42,029 bases of DNA from Bradyrhizobium sp. 141 (GCF_023074055.1 NZ_JADPKR010000071.1:1-42029), one strand, 5' to 3'. Counted from the stretch's first letter, positions 27,052-35,543 are shown. Numbers and translations: made by a program. The notes: generated from the sequence alone by a model not told the origin.

Positions 27052-27095
27052 ATGTCTTTGGGCGATGTTCGGGTTGCTGAGCGGGCTGATTGGCT
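27052..27095 (+). pseudogene. IS4-family transposase, 5' end before the IS66 insertion
   Basis: From ATG 27052 the frame reads MSLGDVRVAERADWL, and after removing the IS66 and one duplication copy it joins IERVATAGTLVLRKLG at 30244. This restores an IS4-type N terminus. The gene is split by a complete IS66 with an 8-bp duplication. Confidence 0.7.
27088..27095. repeat. 8-bp target duplication of the IS66 element, left copy
   Basis: GATTGGCT, identical to 30236-30243. Eight bases is the duplication length of the IS66 family. Confidence 0.92.
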
Positions 27096-27178
27096 GTGAG
27101 CGTCATGCAGGGACCGCGCGCTAAGGGCTGATCTGATCGGCTAGAAGATCTCGCGGAATGGTTTGTCGCGAGGTCACA

Positions 27179-27631
27179 ATGTCGAAGGATAGTCGTAAGG
27201 ATAGCGATAAGGATAGGCATACGCCTATCCTCGAACACGGCGCCGACACGCTGCGGCGTGTCGAAATCATCACCGGGACGGGCCGGCGTCGGCGCTGGTC
27301 GACCGATGCGAAGGCGGCGATTGTCGCGGAGAGTTTCGCGCCGGGTGCAAGCGTGTCCGCGGTGGCACGAGGACACGACATCAGCCCAAGCCTGTTGTTT
27401 CTGTGGCGTCGTCAGACCACGCGGGTGAAGCTCGCGGAGCGCCGGGACGGAGATGTGCCACCTGGCTTTGTGCCGGTCGCGATCACTGGCTGCGGCGGCG
27501 AATTGTCGTCGCGCGAAGAGCAGGCAGCAATTGAGATCCAAGTCGGCGCGGTTCGCATCCGTGTCAGGGGGACGGTCGACCGGCGGGCGCTGTGCGAGGT
27601 GCTTGCGGCAGTCGGGACGGTTGGCCGATGA
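27179..27631 (+). CDS. tnpA: IS66 TnpA
   Basis: A 150-residue helix-turn-helix protein required with TnpB for transposition of IS66 elements. The N terminus MSKDSRKDSDKDRHTPILEH is charged. RRRWSTDAKAAIVAESFAPG and VSAVARGHDISPSLLFLWRR form the transposase_8/helix-turn-helix domain near residues 40-85. ATG 27179 is favoured by AGG 7 bases upstream over ATG 27158. The stop TGA overlaps the tnpB start as ATGA, indicating translational coupling. Confidence 0.9.
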   Translation: MSKDSRKDSDKDRHTPILEHGADTLRRVEIITGTGRRRRWSTDAKAAIVAESFAPGASVSAVARGHDISPSLLFLWRRQTTRVKLAERRDGDVPPGFVPVAITGCGGELSSREEQAAIEIQVGAVRIRVRGTVDRRALCEVLAAVGTVGR

Positions 27632-27978
27632 TCGGGCTCCGACCTGGGTTGTCGATCTGGATCGCGACGCAGCCGATCGATTTCCGTCGGGGGATGGACT
27701 CACTGGCGATGCTGGTGAGCGAGGCGTTTGGGGCCAATCCGTACGACGGCGGACTTTATGTCTTCCGGTCCAAGCGCCGAGATCGCGTGAAGATCCTGAC
27801 CTGGGACGGAAGCGGCCTTGTCCTTTACTACAAAAGAATCGAGGGGCAGTTCACCTGGGCGCCGATCAAGGAAGGCGTTATGCCGCTATCTCATGCTCAA
27901 CTCTCGGTGCTGCTCGATGGCTCAGACTGGAAGCGTGTGCCGATGCGGGTTGTGGATCAGCCAGCGCGAGCTGGTTGA
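27628..27978 (+). CDS. tnpB: IS66 TnpB (Orf2)
   Basis: A 116-residue IS66 Orf2-like protein: QPIDFRRGMDSLAMLVSEAF, GGLYVFRSKRRDRVKILTWD and GLVLYYKRIEGQFTWAP are the family blocks. Its biochemical role is not established, but it is needed with TnpA and TnpC for full transposition in studied IS66 members. It starts at the ATG overlapping the tnpA stop. Fifty-four bases separate it from tnpC, and they contain a hairpin that covers the tnpC start codon. Confidence 0.92.
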   Translation: MIGLRPGLSIWIATQPIDFRRGMDSLAMLVSEAFGANPYDGGLYVFRSKRRDRVKILTWDGSGLVLYYKRIEGQFTWAPIKEGVMPLSHAQLSVLLDGSDWKRVPMRVVDQPARAG

Positions 27979-27998
27979 TCCGTATCAAGAGTAGCTCG

Positions 27999-28040
27999 TC
28001 ACTCATGCGGAGTTGTTGTAAAATCACTCTGCATGAGTGA
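27999..28040 (+). promoter_or_regulatory. Hairpin sequestering the tnpC start codon
   Basis: TCACTCATGC (27999-28008) pairs perfectly with GCATGAGTGA (28031-28040). The second arm contains ATG 28033-28035. The loop holds GGAG (28009-28012), 20 bases before the ATG, and no closer ribosome-binding site is seen. In RNA this would limit TnpC translation; as DNA it could bind a regulator. Confidence 0.5.
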
Positions 28041-29661
28041 TTTGCCTTCCGATCCAGCATTGCTCCGACACACCGTGATGGCGCTGTCGTCACGGCTTGC
28101 GGCGTTGTCGGCGGAATGCAGCACGCTTTCGGCCGAGCGTGATGCGGCGATCGCCCAACGCGACGCTGCGGTTCAGGAGAACGACAAGCTCCTGATGATC
28201 CTGTCCCAGTTCAAGCGCACGATCTTCGGTCCCCGCTCCGAGACACTGGATCCCGGACAGCTGCCTCTCTTCACCATCACGGCACAGGCGGCTCGTGCCG
28301 CGGCCAACGACGACGTAACCGGAGGCAGGCTGCCTGATGGAGCGGAGGGCCGTGGAAAGCGACCGGCGCGACGCAACCGGGGGAAGCTTCCGGAGCATTT
28401 GCCGCGCATCGATGTCGTAATCGATGTCGAGAGCCACATCTGCCCTTGCTGCGGCGAGCGGCTGCACAAGATCGGGGAGACCGTCAAGGAAGCCTTCGAC
28501 GTCGTTCCGATGCAGTACCGGGTCAAGCGCATTGTGCGTCCGCGGTATGGCTGCTGGGGATGCCGCCAGGGTGTGATGCAGGCACCTGCGCCGGCCCAGG
28601 CGATCGATGGCGGGATGGTGACGGAAGCCTTGCTGGCCCACATCGCGGTGATGAAATACGGCTACCAGTTGCCGCTGTATCGGCAGGAACAGATGTTCGC
28701 CGCGCAAGGCATCACGCTCGATCGGCAGACGCTGGCCTCGTGGATGGGCCGCGCCGCCTGGTGGCTGAAGCCGCTTCACACGCTGTTGCGCGACACAATG
28801 ATGTCCTACCCGCGGCTGTTTGCCGACGAGACGCCGCTGCCAGTTCTCGATCCCGGCCGTGGCAGGACCAAAGTCTGCCAGTTCTGGGCGATCGCCACCG
28901 ATGACCGTCCGTGGGGCGGCCCGGCACCGCCGGCGGTAGTCTACATGTTTGCTGAGGATCGCAAGGCGATCCGCGCCAAGCAGCTGTTCGGGGACTACCA
29001 CGGCATCCTGCAGGTCGACGGCTATGCCGCCTACAAGGGCCTGATCAAGAACGGCGGCCATCTGGTGCAGTTGGCGTTCTGCTTCGCGCATGCGGGGCGG
29101 AAGTTCTGGGACGTTCACGTGGCGACGAAGTCGCCGATTGCTGCGGAAGCGCTGCAACGGATCGCGATGTTCTACGCCATCGAGGATCGCATCCGCGGTC
29201 TGCCGGCGGCGCATCGGGCTGCAGTGCGGCAGACCGACACCAGGCCGTTGATCGAGGACTTCAAACCCTGGCTCGAGGCGCGGCTACTGGAAGTCTCGAA
29301 GAAATCCGGCCTTGGCAAGGCGATCCGCTACACCCTCAACCATTGGGAAGGCCTGACGCGCTTCATCGATGATGGGCGCATCGAGATCGACAGCAATACG
29401 GTCGAACGCAGCATCAAGCCGATAGGCCTGGGAAAGAAGAATTACTTGTTCGCCGGCAGTGAGGGCGGCGCCGAAACCTGGGCCACCCTCGCATCGCTCA
29501 TCAACACGGCAAAGCTGCACGACATCGACCCGCGGCACTATCTGACCGATGTTCTCGAGCGCATCGTCTCCGGACGTACAAAGATCAATCAGCTGCACAT
29601 GCTGTTGCCGTGGAATTGGAAGGCCGAGCGCGATAGTTCGCAGGCAAAGCTCGCCGCCTGA
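28033..29661 (+). CDS. tnpC: IS66 TnpC, DDE transposase
   Basis: A full-length 542-residue IS66 transposase. The N terminus is a coiled coil (RLAALSAECSTLSAERDAAI) followed by FKRTIFGPRSETLDPGQLPL. A zinc-ribbon-like CPCCGERLHKIGE precedes the DDE core, with Asp in LFADETPLPVLD, Asp in LQVDGYAAYKGL, FCFAHAGRKFWD, and Glu in SNTVERSIKPIGLGKKNYLF. The C-terminal ITKINQLHMLLPWNW-like block closes the protein. No stop or frameshift was found, unlike the tnpC at 228-1799. It performs the strand-transfer chemistry for the element. Its start lies within a hairpin. Confidence 0.95.
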   Translation: MSDLPSDPALLRHTVMALSSRLAALSAECSTLSAERDAAIAQRDAAVQENDKLLMILSQFKRTIFGPRSETLDPGQLPLFTITAQAARAAANDDVTGGRLPDGAEGRGKRPARRNRGKLPEHLPRIDVVIDVESHICPCCGERLHKIGETVKEAFDVVPMQYRVKRIVRPRYGCWGCRQGVMQAPAPAQAIDGGMVTEALLAHIAVMKYGYQLPLYRQEQMFAAQGITLDRQTLASWMGRAAWWLKPLHTLLRDTMMSYPRLFADETPLPVLDPGRGRTKVCQFWAIATDDRPWGGPAPPAVVYMFAEDRKAIRAKQLFGDYHGILQVDGYAAYKGLIKNGGHLVQLAFCFAHAGRKFWDVHVATKSPIAAEALQRIAMFYAIEDRIRGLPAAHRAAVRQTDTRPLIEDFKPWLEARLLEVSKKSGLGKAIRYTLNHWEGLTRFIDDGRIEIDSNTVERSIKPIGLGKKNYLFAGSEGGAETWATLASLINTAKLHDIDPRHYLTDVLERIVSGRTKINQLHMLLPWNWKAERDSSQAKLAA

Positions 29662-30099
29662 TCAGTTCGACGGCAGCGCATCTGGAACTTCCTGCGCATC
29701 GCTGGCGTCGTCGTAGATCTCTTCGCGGATCACGCGCAGCGTCACCTCGTACAGATACACTTGCAGCGCACCCTCCAGCTCGGTGAACTCCGGCAGCAGG
29801 ACTCGATCGACGAAGCCCCGTGACGCACGGACCATCACCGTGTTGCGTCGCTGCCGGCGATAACGAAACGGCCGCAGCCCATATCGGCGGCAAAGCGCCA
29901 GAAAAAGGTGCCGAGACCACTGGTCGGGAAGTGAGAATTGCTGTTCGATCGGTGGATCGTGGCGAGCGAGTTCCTCGACCCGGGCCCGCACCCGCTGCAG
30001 CGCGGCTTCCGCCGCAAGGCGCTCACCAGCAGTTCCGGCCCCCACGAACAACGCCTCGATCTTCCGAAGCTTCTCGCGCAGCTGCGACTCGCTGTTCAT
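29662..30099 (-). CDS. Passenger gene of the IS66 element, DUF2786-like
   Basis: A 145-residue protein on the strand opposite to the transposition genes, wholly inside the element. It starts MNSESQLREKLRKIEALFVG, and the next part AAEAALQRVRARVEELA resembles the N-terminal helices of DUF2786 proteins. FSLPDQWSRHLFLALCRRYG and VDRVLLPEFTELEGALQVYL follow. Function unknown; a nucleic-acid-related role is possible but not shown. Its stop at 29662 directly abuts the tnpC stop. I believe relatives occur as accessory genes in other rhizobial IS66 elements, but this is from memory. Confidence 0.65.
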   Translation of the reverse strand: MNSESQLREKLRKIEALFVGAGTAGERLAAEAALQRVRARVEELARHDPPIEQQFSLPDQWSRHLFLALCRRYGLRPFRYRRQRRNTVMVRASRGFVDRVLLPEFTELEGALQVYLYEVTLRVIREEIYDDASDAQEVPDALPSN

Positions 30100-30235
30100 T
30101 CTGATCCCGTTGCCCGCTCCGAACCGGGATCACCCCATCACCGCGCCCCGGCGGCGTCAATCATCCCGACCGCGCTATCCAGAGCATTCCGCGCAAGTCA
30201 AGCCCGGGCACCGGTGATCCTATCGTGACGCTCAC

Positions 30236-30243
30236 GATTGGCT
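30236..30243. repeat. 8-bp target duplication of the IS66 element, right copy
   Basis: GATTGGCT, identical to 27088-27095. Confidence 0.92.
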
Positions 30244-31260
30244 GATCGAGCGAGTGGCGACGGCGGGCACGTTGGTGCTCCGCAAATTGGGAGAGACCCG
30301 AGCTGGTGAGAAGGCCGTGCACGGTCTTTGTCGTCGCCCTACGTCACGGTTGATCGGATTGTGGAGACACTGGATGGGCGGACGGCCCGGCAATGCGCTG
30401 GCCGCCGGATTCTGGCAGTCCAGGATACGAGCGAGATCAATTTTGCCGGTCGTGACAAGAAGCGGCGAGGCTTCGGGCCTGGCGGGACAGCAAGACACCA
30501 GGCTTCTTCATTCATCCGGTGATTGCCGTCGACATCGAGAGCGAGGCGGTGGTGGGCCTCGTTGATGCGGAGATCTGGACACGCTACAAGCAGCGCGTCA
30601 CATCGCGCCACAGCGCACCATTGCAGACGAGGAATCTGCGCGCTGGCTATCTGGTTGCGAGGCCGCTGCCAGCGTTCTGTCGGATGCGGCCGGAGTGACG
30701 ATGGTGGCCGATCGTGAATGCGATATTTACTTGCTGTTCGCCCGCAAGCCAAAGCTGCTCGATCTATCGTGCGCTCAGGTCAGGATCGATCTTTGGCGGA
30801 TAGGGGATCGTTGTTCATGGCGCTTGCCGGCGCGCAGCCGTTGGGTATCTGCCAGGCACAGGTAGCGTCGCGCGGACCTGGCGATAAGGACGTGTGGCAA
30901 CGGTTGAGTTGTACGCCGCAGGCGTGCACATTGCCCGTCCCGTCCGGCAAACATGAAGCGATCCGAGGCCCCCGATCTGGTCGACCTCACCTTAGTGGAA
31001 GTACGGGAGGTCGATGCTCCAGCCGGCAAGACACCCCTTTTGTGGCGCTTGCTCACGACCCATACCGTCGCTTGCGCCGAGGAAGCCGAAAATATCGTCA
31101 GACCTTCCGCGCGCTCAAGAGCGACGGGTTAGCCCTGGATGATAGCCAGGTTATTGACGAGGAGCGCATGTTCAATCTCGCGGCCATCGCTTTCGCCGGC
31201 GCCATCCGTACGATCCAGCTTGTTGACCAGAGACGGCGGCCCTCGTCCAGCCAGCGACGT
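30244..31260 (+). pseudogene. IS4-family transposase, 3' part after the IS66 insertion
   Basis: Continues the gene begun at 27052. IERVATAGTLVLRKLGETRA is followed by SSPYVTVDRIVETLDGRTAR in a shifted frame, RILAVQDTSEINF with the first catalytic Asp, HPVIAVDIESEAVVGLVDAE, VTMVADRECDIYLLFARKPK with the second Asp, and SDGLALDDSQVIDEERMFNL near the Glu block. Several frameshifts and stops split it, so it was already dead or decayed after the IS66 arrived. Similarity fades by about 31260 and no right inverted repeat was found. Confidence 0.75.
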
Positions 31261-31473
31261 GATCGATGCATCCTGTCATTCGGCCCTTTAATTGCGGGTT
31301 GTTGTCAAGCTGCCATTCTTTCTCTCCAGTGGCACGCCGATAGCGATTGCTCCGTTGAGCTGGTCAGGTTGCGGAGACGGAGCGATCGCGGATGGCGGGA
31401 CGATCGCCTAGTGACATTGCATATTCGATGTCGTTGGCGCCTTTGCGTAGTTGGATTGATGTCGTAGCTGGGG
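31261..31473. other. Unassigned stretch between IS remnants
   Basis: Probably the ends of the IS4-type and IS110 elements. No gene recognised. Confidence 0.3.
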
Positions 31474-32446
31474 TCATGGTCCTTTCCGAGGTCGCGAGCG
31501 CCTCATGATGATGTCCGGATCGAGCGCCTCAACGTTTGCAGCGGAGTGCGGACGAACCGCCACCAGCCGATTGACCGAGGTCGCCACGACCACCGTCCCC
31601 GCGGGACATCGCCAGTCCAGCGGAGCCGGACCAGGAGCTTGAAAAATAGGACTATGCGCCATCGCCTGCCCCCACTGGAACGAGGTGCCGTCGACCCAGA
31701 TGCAGTGCAGGATTACGGCGATCTTCCGGGCAATGGCTACCTTTGCCTTCTTCATGCCAATCCGCTTTGCGAGCTTGATGCCCCAGGCCTTGAGGCAAGA
31801 CCATTTCTTTGTTCGGTACAGCAGAACGGTTGCGGCCTCGAACAGGGAAGTTCGTAGAAGTCGATCGCCCCAACGGGATATCTTGCCATTGGTGTCAGTT
31901 TCGCCAGATTGGTTACGTCGCGGCGTAAGCCCCAGATAGGCGCCAACTGTCGAGGCCGATCGGAAGCGCGAGGGATCATCGATTGTATGGCGGAAAGTTA
32001 GGGCAGTCACAACACCAACACCCGGGACCGTCATCAGACGGCGCGTCGTCTCGTCCTGTTTTGCCAACCGGCGGACTTGGTCATCGAACTTATTCTGTTG
32101 CTGACAGACGTTCTCATGGATCGACAAGAGCGGCGCTATCAGCTCAGGAGCTGATGATCATCGCCCAAGAGCTCGTGCACCTGGTGGCGGAACTGCAAGC
32201 CAATTGCGCAAGGGAACAACAATCCATATTCCTTGATCAGGCTGCGAACCTGATTCTCGATATCCCGGCGAATGGTCACGAGACGAAATCGCGCAACGAG
32301 TATCGCACGAATCTTCTGGCTTTCTTCGCTCTTGACCTTCACCTCCCGGTACCAACCGACCGCAGTTCGGCGAGGCCTCGCGCGTCGTTTTGGTCACTCT
32401 TGTTCATGCGAACCGACAAGGCTGCGTGCGCGTGCCGAGCGTCGAT
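31474..32446 (-). pseudogene. IS110-family transposase, C-terminal two thirds
   Basis: Minus strand: IDARHAHAALSVRMNKSDQN is the DEDD region with K-DQNDA. Then VKVKSEESQKIRAILVARFR and IENQVRSLIKEYGLLFP follow in a shifted frame. After another shift near 32130 come FDDQVRRLAKQDETTRRLMT, VPGVGVVTALTFRHTIDDPS with the transposase_20 helix-hairpin motif, and ASTVGAYLGLTPRRNQSGET with the catalytic Ser neighbourhood. It ends at 31474. The N terminus is replaced by serine recombinase M2, joined in frame at 32446/32447. Confidence 0.85.
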
Positions 32447-33223
32447 ATAGGCGTAAGCGCCAGCATAGACGGGATTTGTGAGCACGTGGTGGATAGCAGT
32501 GTAGCTGGCCTCGACCCAGCGGATCTCTGCGCCCTGGTGCATCTGCAGAGGGAATGTGAGCCCCTCCGAGCGGAACCAGAGCCAGACGCGGCGTACCGAG
32601 CCTGTCTCGGCGAAACGGGCGAAGACGTTGCGGATGGCAGTGACAACGGCCTCGTCGGGGTGGAAGCGGGTCTCGCCATCGGCTTCGCCCCAGACAAAGC
32701 CGACCGGCAATCCTCGGCGGAGCTCACCACGTGCTGCCTTGTTGCGAATGCCGCCGTTGAGGCGGGCCCGCAGCACATGCAGCTCGGCTTCGCTCATGGT
32801 GCCCTTGAGCCCGAGCAGGAGACGATCATTGAAGAGGGCTGGATGATAGATGCCGTCGGCGTCGCCAATCAGCGTGTCGGTGAGGCCGCCGAGGTCGATG
32901 AGGCGGTGCCAGTCGGCATTGTTGCGCGCCAGGCGCGAGACCTCGAGTCCGAGCACGAGGCCGACGTGGGCGAGCGCGACTGCGGCGGTGAGGCGGGCGA
33001 AGCCCGATCTCGCGACAAAACCGGAGCCGGAAACCCCGAGGTCCTCGTCGATGACGATGATGCGGTCGTCGGGCCAGCCGAGCTCGCGGGCTTTGGCGGC
33101 AAGCGCATACTGCCGATCGGTCGACTCGCGATTGTTCTCGACCTGGGCGGCGCTCGACTGGCGCAGGTAGACGATGGCCTGACGGGACAGATGGCTGGCC
33201 GTGATCTTGGCGCGCTCATTCAT
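32447..33223 (-). pseudogene. Serine recombinase of cassette M2, truncated and fused to IS110
   Basis: From ATG 33223 the minus strand encodes a resolvase domain with QAIVYLRQSSAAQVENNRES (Ser nucleophile), VIDEDLGVSGSGF, GLEVSRLARNNADWHRLIDL and LLLGLKGTMSEAELHVLRAR. The start of the recombinase domain, YTAIHHVLTNPVYAGAYAY, is the last recombinase sequence before the reading continues without a break into IDARHAHAAL of an IS110 transposase. The zinc ribbon, coiled coil and C-terminal domain, roughly 400 residues, are missing, so it cannot act as a large serine integrase. Confidence 0.87.
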
Positions 33224-33401
33224 CGCTGGCCTCCCTCGTCGACCCGGTCGAGAGCGTGCGGGCGATGAGACGTGCGAAGATATCGAGCGCCGCGAGGCGC
33301 GAGGCTTCGTCGAGTTGCTCCCACGCCGTCGCTGACGGGACCGCTGGAAAGGGATTCGGTGGAAGCTTGGATTGGTCGAGAAAGGTTAGGTTCAGTTGCA
33401 T
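33216..33401 (-). CDS. Small overprinted ORF of cassette M2
   Basis: A 61-residue protein beginning MQLNLTFLDQSKLPPNPFPA with a helical middle WEQLDEASRLAALDIFARLI. Its length equals the M1 counterpart (13457-13642), and its position is the same: in the +1 frame over the 3' part of the DUF5372-like gene, overlapping the recombinase start by 8 bases. Function unknown. GGAG lies just upstream of the ATG (on the minus strand AGGAGAGCCGCC precedes it). Confidence 0.55.
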   Translation of the reverse strand: MQLNLTFLDQSKLPPNPFPAVPSATAWEQLDEASRLAALDIFARLIARTLSTGSTREASDE

Positions 33402-33720
33402 GGCGGCTCTCCTGCGCCGACTCGACGTGTCGGCCGTAGAGAGCGTCGATCACCTTGCGCATATGGAGCAAATCGCCAAGGCTGCCGAGGTCGTGGACAC
33501 CACCAGCATCGTCCGCCGGCGTTCGGCTTGCCTGCTCGGCGTTCCAATCGGTCCAGTCGGCCGGAATCAGCGAGCGGCTACCGTCCGGCAAGACCACGAG
33601 AACGAAGAGGACGCCGCGCCGCCGGATGCTGCTGATCACGGCCAGCGACTGGCCTTCGAAGGCGTGGCGCTCGCGGGTGATGGTCAGCGAATCTGGAATA
33701 TCACGGTGATGGGTAGTCTG
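33220..33720 (-). CDS. DUF5372-like accessory protein of cassette M2, 5' end uncertain
   Basis: The minus strand reads DSLTITRERHAFEGQSLAVI and RRGVLFVLVVLPDGSRSLIP, then ADWTDWNAEQASR. The core VLPDGSRS.IPADWTDW is what links it to the DUF5372-like genes of M1 (VALPDGRPRAVR) and M3 (VQPDGTLALIPAW). The open frame continues upstream to the junction with the reverse-transcriptase fragment near 33720 without an ATG; GTG 33639 is internal to the conserved part. It may be 5'-truncated. The 3' third is overprinted by the 61-residue ORF and touches the recombinase ATG at 33223. Confidence 0.6.
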   Translation of the reverse strand, partial: QTTHHRDIPDSLTITRERHAFEGQSLAVISSIRRRGVLFVLVVLPDGSRSLIPADWTDWNAEQASRTPADDAGGVHDLGSLGDLLHMRKVIDALYGRHVESAQESRHATEPNLSRPIQASTESLSSGPVSDGVGATRRSLAPRGARYLRTSHRPHALDRVDEGGQR

Positions 33721-35543
33721 TGGCCGCTTCCTTCGACTCGGTCGACCACGAGTGGCTGTTGCGAATAGTGGCGCACAGGATCGCCGATCCCATCTTGCGG
33801 CTCATAGAGCTGTGGCTGCGGGCTGACATTCTGGAGAGCGGCGAGAAGCAAGAAACGGACAAGGGTACCCCGCAAGGGGCGGGCATGGCTCCCTGAACGC
33901 AAAAGATAACTTTGCGGTGGAGGAGCGGTCACGGAACTATCGGCGACGCCGGGCGCCTTTCCACCCGGAGGGGTGAATGGGAGGGGGATTGAGTGCCGGA
34001 TGACGATCTTGTCGTCGCCAACGAGGACTTCCTTCACGAGAAGGCGCAGCACGCGTTGGCGTTCGATTATATCGAGCGCGCCGACGGACGAGCGCAGGCG
34101 GTCGAGGAAGCTCGTCACGAATTCGGCGAGACGCAGACGAACTTCCCGTTCCTTCGATTGGTCTTCGATCGCTTGCAGCTCCAACAGGCAAGCCTGTTCG
34201 CGGCTGCGCAAATCGGGCATGCGACCGCGCAGCTCTTCAAGTGAGAGAAGGTTCTCCTGATAGGCCGTGAGGAGACGCTCGATGCTTTTCCGGGCGCGCG
34301 CAAGATCGCGGCGAAGCGTTTCCTCCCGGCGCTGTGTGGGATCGGCGTTGCGCGCCGCCTTGAGTCGGCGCTCAAGTTCGTCTTCGATGAGGTGTCGGTC
34401 TTCAAGTAACCGCGCGATCTCTTTCCATACCACCTCGTCCAGCAAATCCTGGCGCATCGGGCGATTGTCGCAGACCGGCCCGCCGAGCCGGCGCCAGCCA
34501 TCCGAGCCCAAGCAGCGGTAGTAATGGATGGTTCGAGCGCTCGACCTGGTGGAGGTGCGATAGAGCCCATAGCCGCATTTGGCACAGCTCAACAATCCTT
34601 GCAGGGCGCTCGGCGTGATCGTGCGTCGCGGGGCATGCTTCTTGTTGGCTTCCAAAAGCTCGTTCGCCAATGCGAAGGTCTCTTCGCTGATGATGGTCGG
34701 CACAGGGATTTCGATCCACTCTGTGCGAGGAAGTTCATGATTGGCGCTGTTGCGAGGCGCGACGCCGCCGCGCAATCGCAACGGCCGCGTCACACGCATG
34801 CGCGGCGCGATCCGCGTCTTGCCAAAGCAGGCCATTCCTTTATACGCGGGATTGCGCAGCATCGCCCAAACCGTCGAGCGCTCCCAGCGGCCGGTTTCTT
34901 TGGCTGTCGGAATCTGGCGCTCATTGAGCAGGCGCGTGATAGCGCCGATGCTGTGGTTTTTTGCGGTGTAAAGCTCGTAGACCCAGCGCACGACACCGGC
35001 CTGTCGCTCGTCGATCTCATAATAGGCGGCAGAGTGATCGGTCTTGCGCTTGTAGCGATAGCCAAACGGAGCGCCAGAAAGCACACTCACTTGGCCTTGA
35101 AGGGCGCGATGTCGCTTCCCTCGCCGCGACCGCTCCAGGATTTGCGCGCGTTCATATTCGGCGATCATACCCTGAAACTGCAGCAGCAGTTCGTCTTCCG
35201 GCGTCGCCGCCCGTCTCGAGCGAATGAACAAGACCTCGACGCCGGCGCGCGCGAACTCTTCGATAAGAAGGATTTGATGCGCATAGCGCCGGCTCAGCCG
35301 ATCGGGAGCGTAGACGAGCACGGCTTGGATCCGCCCTTCTGCGGCGAGATCGCGCAGTCGTTCAAGCCCAGGGCGCAACAAGCTCGCGCCGCTATAGCCG
35401 TCGTCTTCGATCACCCATTCCGCCGGCACGTCGCAGTTCTGCTCGCGCGCGAAAGCGATCAGCGCGCTCGTCTGACTGGCGATCGTGTTCTCCTCCTTCT
35501 GCTTGTCCGACGACACTCTGGCGTAAATCGCGGCGGTTTTCAT
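33684..35543 (-). CDS. Large serine recombinase, intact, with a target-encoded C-terminal tail
   Basis: A 619-residue protein. The resolvase domain starts MKTAAIYARVSSDKQKEENT with the nucleophilic Ser. WVIEDDGYSGASLLRPGLER and YAPDRLSRRYAHQILLIEEF with active-site Arg follow. The recombinase domain includes GYRYKRKTD and AMLRNPAYKGMACFGKTRIA. The zinc ribbon is SCAKCGYGLYRT with later Cys in YYRCLGSDG and PVCDN. A coiled coil near residues 430-480 precedes the last domain (LVKEVLVGDDKIVIRHSIPL). The codons for SYLLRSGS lie in the terminal repeat. Everything after that (~66 residues) is read from the interrupted reverse transcriptase in antisense and from cassette M2, because the element supplies no stop codon. 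It catalyses strand exchange for the element. Confidence 0.92.
   Translation of the reverse strand: MKTAAIYARVSSDKQKEENTIASQTSALIAFAREQNCDVPAEWVIEDDGYSGASLLRPGLERLRDLAAEGRIQAVLVYAPDRLSRRYAHQILLIEEFARAGVEVLFIRSRRAATPEDELLLQFQGMIAEYERAQILERSRRGKRHRALQGQVSVLSGAPFGYRYKRKTDHSAAYYEIDERQAGVVRWVYELYTAKNHSIGAITRLLNERQIPTAKETGRWERSTVWAMLRNPAYKGMACFGKTRIAPRMRVTRPLRLRGGVAPRNSANHELPRTEWIEIPVPTIISEETFALANELLEANKKHAPRRTITPSALQGLLSCAKCGYGLYRTSTRSSARTIHYYRCLGSDGWRRLGGPVCDNRPMRQDLLDEVVWKEIARLLEDRHLIEDELERRLKAARNADPTQRREETLRRDLARARKSIERLLTAYQENLLSLEELRGRMPDLRSREQACLLELQAIEDQSKEREVRLRLAEFVTSFLDRLRSSVGALDIIERQRVLRLLVKEVLVGDDKIVIRHSIPLPFTPPGGKAPGVADSSVTAPPPQSYLLRSGSHARPLRGTLVRFLLLAALQNVSPQPQLYEPQDGIGDPVRHYSQQPLVVDRVEGSGHRLPITVIFQIR
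33728..33885 (+). pseudogene. Group II intron reverse transcriptase, middle fragment (5' of insertion)
   Basis: The plus strand reads FDSVDHEWLLRIVAHRIADP, and after a small shift LRLIELWLRADILESGEKQE then TDKGTPQGAG, the RT2-RT4 region of a group II intron-encoded protein. Upstream sequence is replaced by cassette M2. It is cut at 33885 by the serine-recombinase element and resumes at 36122 with SPLLANIFLHYVLDLW. Confidence 0.88.
33886..33912. repeat. Terminal inverted repeat, left end of the serine-recombinase element
   Basis: Twenty-six bases from GGCTCCCTGAACGC (33887) to AAAAGATAACTT (33912) are the exact complement of 36095-36120; including the flanking T/A pair the match is 27 bases. 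Confidence 0.9.

Larger units (their letters stand above)
27096..30235 (+). mobile_element. Complete IS66-family element with a passenger gene
   Basis: The 3140-base element starts GTGAGCGTCATG (27096) and ends with CGTGACGCTCAC (30235), inverted repeats matching in 11 of 12 positions. It is flanked by a perfect GATTGGCT duplication. It contains tnpA, tnpB and tnpC in order on the plus strand, all with open frames, and an additional convergent gene on the minus strand between tnpC and the right end. It appears intact and may be active. Confidence 0.93.

Noticed and set aside
28090..29214. Minus-strand frame of 374 codons within the IS66
   Set aside because: Antisense shadow of the intact tnpC.
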